Positions 1-7,007 of a stretch of DNA of 13,389 bases are shown here, in pieces. The stretch's first letter is position 1. Every line of letters starts with the position of its first letter. This DNA is from Hymenopellis radicata (lineage: Eukaryota; Basidiomycota; Agaricomycetes; Agaricales; Physalacriaceae): contig JADNRX010001168.1 in the NCBI GenBank assembly GCA_015501595.1, forward strand, positions 1-13,389. The letters run 5' to 3'. The notes below the pieces were generated by a model. It did no database searches. It saw nothing but the letters and a program-made list of their open reading frames with translations, and was not told the origin of the DNA. A program made the translations under genes and the position numbers.

Positions 1-133
1 GAATGGTACCTTTTTCTTGAAAAAAAGCCGGTCCGGCGAGGACAGCAGACGCTGCCCGAATTGCAGGACTCGGTCTCTCCAGTTCCAGAAGCTTCAAGCC
101 GTGCCATCAGCGTGGAGGTATGTGTATCGGGGA

Positions 134-168
134 GGCGGCGAAGCCGCCGCCATCGTCGTCGTCGTCGT
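134..168. repeat. GC hairpin plus CGT trinucleotide run (arm 1)
   Basis: A perfect 6-bp inverted repeat GGCGGC/GCCGCC with a 3-nt loop (134-148) is followed by five CGT units (154-168). The corresponding place in arm 2 has the same hairpin (10842-10856) but two CGT units. This is a length-variable microsatellite. Confidence 0.85.
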
Positions 169-479
169 GCAAGAGCTAGGTCAATATCCGACAAACCTTG
201 AAACTGTCACATTCGCTGGAGGCGGACCGCAGCCGCGCGAATTTCCCTATGAAGTACCGTCAAAAAAGAACCTCACAGCGCATTTCAAAACACACCTTTT
301 CGCTGAACCCCAAGCCTCTGCGGCGAGCAGGCCACACTGCGCAAAGTCCACTTCTCGTAATTCGTCAAGTCGCGATTTGAAGAGCTCAAGAAGTCGATAC
401 CCGGGGCGATACGTATTTTCGAGAAGAGATGACGCGTCGTTCCTAAGTGGAGTCAGTTTTCCACGTATGAGAAGGTGAT

Positions 480-513
480 GGTTCGGGACGAACCTTGGTG
501 ATCACGTGTGATC
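480..513. repeat. Pair of adjacent palindromes (arm 1)
   Basis: GGTTCG-GGA-CGAACC (480-494) is followed after 5 nt by GATCAC-GT-GTGATC (500-513). The second contains the E-box core CACGTG. In arm 2 the second is unchanged at 11211-11224, while the first is reduced to a 5-bp stem at 11191-11205. A protein-binding role is possible but only inferred. Confidence 0.6.
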
Positions 514-775
514 GACGTCTGTTCCTTCCGACAATCATGTCGCCTGACACCTTCTCTTCTCTCCCGGCCTCTCCACGCCCTGAATCGACCCTCAAGGTCA
601 TTGCGAATATGTGTTTGTCTTGATTCCCGGCGAAGGGCCCCCTGCGTCGGACCGACTGAGTCTCTTTCTGACCTTAGAGGAACTTTGGTGACGCACCTCA
701 CTGCCCATTGACGCTACGTCGTCCGTTGGTCTTGGCTATCTCCTGACCTTCACATAACTTCCGCGAATTCTGACG

Positions 776-1280
776 CCGGATCTGAACGAATTGAACTCCT
801 CTCTGTCTGTGCGTCGGCGCGACTAAGCACCCAAAGTCTGAGTCCGAATCTGGAAGAATTGGGTGACTGTCTTTGCTGTTTGTGTGCCGTATGAGTCTTC
901 AGCAGTTTGTCCTAGCTGTATTACGAAGACTGTATGAATCTTCAGCGTGCGAAGTGGGATAAGGCGACGACTCACTTGCTGACATCCCCAAAAAATCTGA
1001 AACCCGAATCTGGACGAATTGAGGACCATCTCTACGTCGCGCGGGCCTTCAACACTCCCGTCAATACCCCTGGAACAGCAAACACTGCATGGAATTTCAG
1101 CGGGCGAACGGACTCAAGGCGACACACTGACTTGACTCTCGCTGAACACTCCCGAAAATCCGAACCCGAATCTGGACAGATTGAGCGACTGTCCGTCTCA
1201 GCGAACCGTCTATGCTCGCCCCGTCACTGTTCCAAGAACGAAGACTTCGGCAACTCTGTGAATTTTCAGCGCCGAAACAA
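776..1280. repeat. Degenerate ~160-bp minisatellite (arm 1)
   Basis: A core resembling CCGAATCTGGACGAATTGA begins at 776, 844, 1004 and 1166 (steps 68, 160 and 162). A second shared element, roughly GAATTTTCAGCGCGCGAA, recurs near 889, 935, 1088 and 1259. Together they show at least two full ~160-bp units plus partial ones. Units differ at many positions, so the array is old. No coding phase is kept between units. Confidence 0.75.
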
Positions 1281-1291
1281 TGTCAAGACAA

Positions 1292-1303
1292 GGTAAGCTT
1301 ACC
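1292..1303. repeat. 12-bp perfect palindrome GGTAAGCTTACC
   Basis: GGTAAGCTTACC equals its reverse complement and reads as a consensus 5' splice donor (G|GTAAG) on both strands. It lies inside the arm block that is identical in both copies (arm 2: 12006-12017). No exon could be attached to it. Confidence 0.5.
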
Positions 1304-1612
1304 ATTCTCGTTGAGACCATCATGGAAGACTGAAAATGCGCCGAGACGACAGAAATGAAGCAGACGAGCGGGACAAGTTGCTGGTGGGAGACATGATGGC
1401 GGGAGGGAAATGACTTGCCGAACGCCTGTATTCCTTACCAAACACGGCACATTTTCGCATTCGGGACTCTAGGCCTTGCTTCGTAAGACCCTGTCCGGCA
1501 CACCAAAAGTTGCTTTCCTGTTGCAAGTCATGATGAATCTTAGTGTCCGGTGTATTCATGAGAATGTCCTTGATTTTCCGAGTTGATCAACACCAAGACA
1601 CAGCGTAAAGCA

Positions 1613-1668
1613 ACCTTACTATTCCACGAGCAAAGGTAAAAGTACCTCTGTTCCTAGAATAGTAAGGT
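1613..1668. repeat. 56-nt nested fold-back (arm 1)
   Basis: ACCTTACTATTC (1613-1624) pairs perfectly with GAATAGTAAGGT (1657-1668). Inside the 32-nt loop, AGGTA and TACCT form a second small stem. The element is unchanged in arm 2 (12326-12381). It could form a cruciform or an RNA hairpin. It resembles a tiny inverted-repeat element, but no target duplication is obvious. Confidence 0.75.
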
Positions 1669-1917
1669 ACGTGAGGTGGTTCCCTGCATGCTTCGAATAT
1701 ATTGCAATGACGGAGGAGAGGATTTCATTGACCTTGTAGCATAGTACTTGAGAAAGCAGAATAGGATGTCAAGTATATTTATTGAAAGCTACAATCGCCG
1801 CTATCGAATGATACAGCGGAGAAGTGAATCGGACACGAACAAGTGTGGCGCAACGGTGTGCCAAGTCCGTGTGTACGTCAGTGGTCCGATAGCGAAAGTC
1901 ACGGGAAATCGTCGCGA

Positions 1918-1935
1918 GAGGGTATATAAACCCTC
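1918..1935 (+). promoter_or_regulatory. TATA-like box framed by inverted repeat (arm 1)
   Basis: TATATAAA (1923-1930) is flanked by GAGGG and CCCTC, so the site lies in a palindromic frame. Upstream, TACGTCA near 1874-1880 resembles a CRE-type site. A C/T-rich stretch follows about 40 nt downstream (1969-1979), as around fungal transcription starts. No clear gene follows, so the promoter role is inferred. Confidence 0.4.
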
Positions 1936-2325
1936 TGGACAACAGCAGAGCCTCAGAGTCTTGTTCTCCTCCCACTGCATTAAACGGCACGGGTCCTGGA
2001 AGCCAAGAGCTAACCTTCCGTCCACTGGGACGGCCGCGGGGCTCTTGGGGAAAGGGATGCGCGTCAGACGTTCCACACTGTGGTACGCCGTCGTCAGACG
2101 TTCTGGCAAAGCCTCACTGAGGCCATCGGTCTAATCAACTGGTGAGAGCCAAGAGGATCCCTGAGCCAGATGCGCTCGGGGTCCTTTTCGGCTCATTGGG
2201 GCCCGTTAGGCCGGGCGCTAGCTGGCATTTTTGCTCCAGAAAACGTGGACTTGCGTTCATTTCTCAATACCTGCACAGCCACCACATACGTTAATTGTAA
2301 CTTTGTCTTCGATTATTGTACTTTT

Positions 2326-2576
2326 TCCTACGGTAGGCTCTTCCAAATGACAGCCTCTTCCTCTCCTCCAAGGCCCAGCTGAACACTCCTCGTCGTTCAA
2401 GAGTTATTCGACGTCCACGATCCCCGAGCCAACACAGCCACAGTGGCGCGCGACACAGGAGAGGACACGCTATTGCTAACTTTTCTCTTTGTCCTACGGT
2501 AGGCTCTTCCAAATAATATCAAGTTTCATTGCTCTGATTCCTAGTTGTACACAGTGCGTAGTTCAAGAGATATTCA
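2326..2576. repeat. 166-bp internal tandem duplication (arm 1)
   Basis: TCCTACGGTAGGCTCTTCC and the following AAAT occur at 2326-2348 and again at 2492-2514. GTTCAAGAGWTATTC occurs at 2395-2409 and at 2561-2575. Both pairs are 166 bp apart, indicating an old duplication with only the ends well conserved. CCTAC-G-GTAGG inside the first element is itself a short palindrome. Confidence 0.7.
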
Positions 2577-2633
2577 AGCCCGAGCTAGCAGGCGGTAAGT
2601 GCCAAATAGGCAACACGCGCACGAAGCACTCAC

Positions 2634-2797
2634 CAAGACGTTCTAGATGTTAGCATGATGCGAGGAGACGAGACGAACCTGAAGAACGTCCCCTTTCGAC
2701 AGCCATCCTCGTAACGCACAGTGTACCCTTCCCCGATCCAACAGCCCCACTCCAAACGCACCGGAACCCAAGCCGTTGCTCTCAATGAAAAACTCGT
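2634..2797 (-). pseudogene. Out-of-frame continuation of the GCP-like gene
   Basis: Directly past the stop at 2798, a shifted frame reads LDEFFIESNGLG and GLLD. EFFIE is a hallmark that follows WLKDGM in this family. Near 2740, at a run of four G, the frame returns to the original one with EGYTVRYEDG and then a segment ending IMLTSRTS at 2634. The two shifts compensate (about -1 near 2800 and +1 near 2740). A GTGAGT donor at 2628-2633 and a TGCTAG acceptor near 2585 outline a 49-nt intron, after which no further GCP sequence is recognisable. The GCP C-terminal domain, which contacts gamma-tubulin, is therefore missing. Assembly error at the two indels remains possible. Confidence 0.6.
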
Positions 2798-4806
2798 CTA
2801 GTCGATATCCCCAATGCCCATGCCGTCTTTCAACCATTGACCCACCATGCTCCAAAGCGGCTCAGAGCTTCGGATGAAGACTCTCATTACGACACCTGCA
2901 GTGATACGCTCGCCGCGCTCCAGGTTCTCCTGTATCACAGCGAAGAGCCGATCCAACAAAGCAGCCGTAGTCGTCGACGGCGATGCCCTCGGTGAATGGT
3001 CTTGCCCAAAGACACTTCGCACGACGCTTAATAACACAGAAAAGGCACCTTCGAACTTGTCGCGTGTCTGGACCTCCAGCGACAACAAACTCACGACGAG
3101 GGCTTGCCCCGGCAATGCCCCATTAGTAGCCAAAACAATCTGTTCCTCCTTTTCGGCACACCAGGTATCTAAAAGACGTAGCTCAGCGTCCACTGCATCG
3201 GCGAACGCCTCCAATGTTCGCGTCTTCGTTGGTGTGCTGAAAACTCGTGTGACGAAGTTACGCAGGTGCTTTAGGCAGGTACATCGCTCGCCGAGGGACG
3301 CCAGGATGGAAGCCTGAGATGCGAGGGAGAGATGCAGTAATCTCGGTGTTGCCTTGTACGCGTCATTAAGCATTACGTTGCTGCGACCTTGTAAAGCTAT
3401 CAGTACTTCCCGCACAGCGTCATGTTCGTAGATGTATTTCTAGGACTTTAGATTAGAGACACGGAATACGCGAGTGAAAGCAGGCTTACGTCGGCTAGGT
3501 GCACAAATTCAGTCGGGACAGCTCGATTGCGCCCCATCACGTTCTGTAATGTTGGTCCTAACCAAGTTGTTAGGACATCAAGACGTCAATAACTAGCCGC
3601 TCCGTACCTAATGTACTAGCATTACCGATATCAAATCTGGTGCTCATACCCTGCACAGGCATCCTCCAGTCATTGCGCCAATACTGTCTGGCCTGAAGGT
3701 CCTCAAGCTCTTTTCGATGAAGCACAGATAACCGTATGTCCGGAAGTGAGGGCGTAAAAGCCGGCGAAGACGTCGGGGAAGGTGATCTTGGTGGTGTGGG
3801 CGACGAGCGCTCGATATCGATGTCGTCCGAGTGAAGAGACCAAAGAGAGGACGCGTCACTGTCTGAATCTGGTTCTCGCTGATTCTTGATGCTCCCTGGT
3901 GGCATCCCGTATACGCCTTCCCAATGTTCTCCTTCGAATGGGTCGTCTTCGAGGATCTTCTTCCATGTCAGAACCTCTACGGCAGGAGGAGGAGCGTTGA
4001 GATTGAAGAGATATGATGACGCATAGGTTGAGGTGCTAGACTCGGGCGCGTTTGCTAAACAAAACTACTTTGTAGATCAGGCAAGTGAATCTGAGTAGTA
4101 TGCCGACTTACGAGCAACTGCAGATGGGATGGTAAAGCCTATCGCAAGTCAGACGTCGTCGCGAACGACAATGCTTGATGTACCTTTATTTCCTGATCAA
4201 GGTCGTGTTCCTTTTCAAAGTTCTCTTTCAGACGTTTGTAAGACGTTTCAAGTGCGTCTGCAAGGGCGTCATGGGACTGTATTCGAGCCTTTTGCACATG
4301 TCTAGTCGAGTAATCAATGAAGCTAGCTCGACGTTGACGCGTAGTGAGGCGCACCCTCCCATCGTTCTGTCCGCTGCGGCCTGCTCAATAGTGACCCCAA
4401 CCTTGTTGAGCATTGTGCCCTCAAGACTGAGGCTTCGGGTCGCGTAGTCGATGCTGGAGTGGTATTCCGTCTCGTCTTCATCGCCTTGGAGGTTGCGAAC
4501 CAGTTGTTCGCACAGTGACACAATTTTCAGATGATTGGCCCGCAATTGACGCGACTGAGGGCGAGCGGTAAGGCGGGATATTGGACGCATGGAGGCACTC
4601 GACACCGGGCGTATGCCTTGGCTCGTTGAAGGTCGTATTCCTTGACTCGAAGATGGTCGTATGGTACCGCTATACGGATGGTGTATTGACTGGCTGGAAG
4701 ACGGCCGTACAGTTTGGTTCGGAGTCGCGCGCGGCGTGACACTCGAGACCGGCCGCCTGGACGCAGCAGATGCCGGTCGTGGTCTGTCCGCACTCATTGG
4801 CCTCAT
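2798..4806 (-). CDS. Gamma-tubulin complex component (GCP5-like), N-terminal part
   Basis: This is the amino-terminal half of a gamma-tubulin complex component, a microtubule-nucleation subunit acting at the spindle pole body and cytoplasmic nucleation sites. Six exons (4806-4355, 4301-4184, 4138-4112, 4064-3608, 3557-3490, 3439-2798) joined by five 45-53-nt introns stay in one frame for 587 codons. The ATG at 4806 is the first after an in-frame TGA. Visible parts: an Arg/Pro/Ser-rich leader with an 8-residue repeat (residues 34-81); a charged helix around KARIQSHDALADALE; FEGEHWEGVYG; QYWRNDW followed by FDIGNASTLGPTLQ (the last spliced across the 50-nt intron); EHDAVREVLIALQG; and near residues 568-582 SEPLWSMVGQWLKDGM, typical of the GCP N-terminal domain. 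The reading stops at TAG 2798-2800, while homologous sequence continues in another frame. The GCP5 subtype is inferred from remembered family patterns. Confidence 0.75.
3555..3576. repeat. 8-bp inverted repeat inside a GCP intron
   Basis: GTCCTAAC and GTTAGGAC are separated by 6 nt. On the minus strand the first copy supplies the CTAAC branch point and the second supplies the TTAG acceptor of the 3558-3607 intron, so the branch point and 3' splice site would pair in a hairpin. Confidence 0.6.
4564..4707 (-). repeat. Octapeptide-coding repeat in the GCP leader
   Basis: Residues 34-81 of the GCP-like protein carry Arg at 34, 50, 58, 66, 74 and 82, spaced by 8 or 16. Units such as RPSSSQGI, RPSTSQGI and RPVSSASM appear. 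The 24-nt DNA period is degenerate. The segment is probably disordered and basic. Confidence 0.7.
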
Positions 4807-4887
4807 CGGTGGTGGTGCTCGACGTGGTTGTGATCAAAGATCGATGGTCACAACTCTGTCACCGACCACCACCATGGCATCCGATTT

Positions 4888-5564
4888 CAGCACTTGCCAC
4901 TATTATCAGAGGCTTTGTCCCTCTTCGACGGCGCGTTGACCTTGGGATTAGAGAGTTACAGCTCGGATGTCGGAAGGCTAGACGTTGACTTGGAAGCTGC
5001 AGGCAAGCCTTCTTCTCTCTTGCTATTCATGCTAAACACCGTGTCTCTCTACATAGGAGGCATCATCTTGCGTCAAATCATGGACTTCCTGTTCGCTGGT
5101 TGTAGGAGAGTTGCTTCGTCTAGGGCAAGGGTTTCTGTGTTGGTGTCTCCATATCCCCCGAGAGGTGCGTGATATTGTCTTTCGTGCTCCTTTGCCAGAA
5201 TTGACCATTCAGCAGACCGGTTTCTAATGCTACTGCGAGAACAAGGCCATGCTCCCGGCAACCTTCGACCTACTTAGACCGGCGCACAGTCATCCAACCA
5301 AACTACTTAGCACGAGTCACGTCTTTCTCATCGAGTAATGTAGACGCCAGTAGCGAGAAACTCGCAGTTCCGACAGAAATAATATCCAAGCACTTCGACT
5401 GCGATGACCTCTACCTATTGCCATCGAACGCTAAGTTTGGAGCAAGCCGTCTCCTCGTCCTCAACCCTTACCTCTCGGCGAGTCGATTGAAACTTTCCTC
5501 GCTCTCAATTTCAAGTCACGCAGGGGAACTGAGCGGATACTGTTCCTGTGAACGAAGTCATTAG
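4888..5564 (+). pseudogene. Probable decayed gene, three successive frames
   Basis: Three overlapping open stretches follow each other in different frames. From about 4873 to 5174 the frame includes HLPLLSEALSLFDGALTLGL and may contain a 54-nt GC-AG intron at 5003-5056 (branch-like GCTAAAC, acceptor ATAG). From 5147 to 5227 another frame reads IPREVRDIVFRAPLPELT. From 5205 to 5564 a third frame stays open for 120 codons without any ATG, including STYLDRRTVIQPNYLARVTS. I do not recognise the family. It is transcribed away from the GCP-like gene, starting within about 70 bp of it. The shifting frames suggest a pseudogene, but undetected introns could also explain them. Confidence 0.3.
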
Positions 5565-5684
5565 TAGAGTTTAGGCTGGGGAACAGTCGACGACACCATT
5601 CGCAAATGGTAACGAAGCTGCGAAGCACGGTACTCTACTGTAGTAAATGTAACAAGCTAGTCGAAATGGTCTAACTACTCGAAG

Positions 5685-6985
5685 CTGCAGCAAGAGGTTA
5701 GGAAAGCTGTTACAACTAGGAGTAAAGAAGGCTTACCCGACCATGGAATGCGTGATATCGCGAACACAGCACGGCGACGAGGTAGACGCCGCGTTGCGTA
5801 CATCTGCCAGGAAACAACAAGTGTCAAGATCAGAGTAAACCTGCATAATGGCAACCAAGACTCACCGATATCATTCTAGCATCCGAACAGTTCGCACAAC
5901 AGTAGCGAGAACACATACAAGGACAACCTGTCGCACGTAGATGAAACAAATTTCACATCCCCGTCGCAGAGCCAGGAAGTCGCGAACGTTAACCGATTAG
6001 CGAATGCCTGGTGCGGAGCCAAGCGTCCCACGTTCACGTCGACCACATTGAAAAGTCCAGTATTTGACTGGCCGCCGAGTCGAGGTATTACTATTAGTAA
6101 AAGCTGACCGTAAAGTCAGTATTGAATGCGATATCATATCAAATGACACTTACAATTGAACAAGAGGCGGGACGCGACGTCTTTCCTGTAAATACGTGAG
6201 TAAAAGCGTAGATAAGTATAGTGGTGATGGACAGCTCACCGATGAAATCGAAAGTCAAGGTCAGCCCCCAGATGTCGACATATGTCGGTATAACCACACA
6301 CTCTCAAGGCCATACTAAGTTTCCCCCGCCGTCTCGTGGATCACTGGCAGCCGGCGCGAAGCCAAACTGTTGTTCACCGGCACGGAGCCAAATGATTCCG
6401 TTGACGTTGCGAGCAGGTCGGTGAACACCATCCTGCAGAAACACAAAGTGGTGAGTAGTCGTACAACAAGAAAAGGAAAGCCTTACCGACGTGAACAGGG
6501 CAGCGGTAAGGGTACACTAATACCAGTCGATAAGGAGAGTGTTACGAAGAGGGCTATGCAACGGCTTACCCTTGGTGTTTACATTACTGGGTGGTCCGTA
6601 AACCACAGGATATCTGATCTTGAGAAGACCATCCACGGCGTCTCGAACAAACAGAGATATGCGGTGTACAAAGTTGTACACTATCCCTAAGTGGGCATCG
6701 ACACCTGTAGATAAGAACGGTTAAGTCAAATGAAGGAACGGCGCCAGCGAGTGTGACATACCTTAAATTCTTGGTGTTGTCTAGACTAAGACTATATCAA
6801 GAGTTAGACTTCGGGGGGCGGCGAGGACTGTAACAAGACACGTACCAGGTACGCAAACAGTTCCGAGTCCAAACGGGAGATCATGGAGCCGCGTCGATTT
6901 ATCCAGAGGCGGGCGGAACCGAGGCGAGTCGTACTGTGACAGGAATGAGTTCAAGAACTGTAGAAGACGAAATCAGCGACTCACC
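5685..6985 (-). pseudogene. 3' continuation of the intron-dense locus, frame-broken
   Basis: Nine further minus-strand intron-like units lie at 6934-6984, 6781-6845, 6705-6761, 6517-6569, 6433-6486, 6186-6239, 6104-6153, 5804-5865 and 5685-5736 (50-65 nt, each GT-AG with a plausible branch point). Exons 6516-6487, 6432-6240, 6185-6154 and 6103-5876 join in one phase for 161 codons with a single internal TGA at 6304-6306, and include the hydrophobic stretches IPTYVDIWGLTLTFDFI and LSLYVFSLLLCELFG. A membrane protein is possible. The 135-nt exon 6704-6570 is open but out of phase with its neighbours on both sides. I infer a decaying gene. An extra weak 75-nt intron starting GTGAAC would remove the internal TGA. 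Confidence 0.4.
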
Positions 6986-7007
6986 GTGCTAGTCGAGGCG
7001 GCAAGCT

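Larger units (their letters stand above)
1..2664. repeat. Long direct repeat, arm 1
   Basis: This segment matches 10707-13389 in the same orientation from its first to its last base, with small indels making the second copy about 19 bp longer. The alignment reaches both window edges, so neither true end is visible. It has no credible gene of its own: reading frames of 60-130 codons occur on both strands in the same places in both arms, none shows a domain, and several are shifted by indels between copies. It contains a microsatellite, palindromes, a ~160-bp minisatellite, a fold-back, a TATA-like site and a 166-bp duplication, listed separately. Its right end (2634-2664) overlaps coding sequence of the GCP-like gene, so the repeat includes genic DNA. 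It could be one end of a tandemly duplicated ~10.7-kb unit or a dispersed repeat. Confidence 0.93.

Noticed and set aside
1320..1559. 79-codon minus-strand frame identical in both arms (also 12034-12273)
   Set aside because: It is identical because the DNA block is identical. It has no intron, domain, or excess of silent over replacement changes to support coding.
1748..2134. 128-codon plus-strand frame in arm 1 (counterpart 12494-12922)
   Set aside because: Indels between the arms change its start and end, it overlaps the TATA-like site, and overlapping minus-strand frames are equally long.
3558..3607. Frameshift and premature stop (TAA at 3570) in the GCP-like gene
   Set aside because: The segment is a 50-nt GT-AG intron with a CTAAC branch point. 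Splicing it gives the uninterrupted motif STLGPTLQ and keeps the phase of the next exon.
4302..4354. Frameshift in the first GCP exon
   Set aside because: A 53-nt intron with donor GTGCGC and acceptor CTAG joins the two frames in phase and produces GHVQKARIQS, which fits the family pattern.
5876..6103. Fungal G-protein-coupled receptor
   Set aside because: One hydrophobic segment (LSLYVFSLLLCELFG) resembles a receptor helix, but the other helices and conserved loop residues could not be found.
6846..6933. Cytochrome P450 heme-binding motif
   Set aside because: The exon reads LPFGLGTVCVPG, loosely like FGxGxRxCxG, but it lacks the Arg and the correct spacing, has no ExxR motif upstream, and the downstream exons do not fit a P450.
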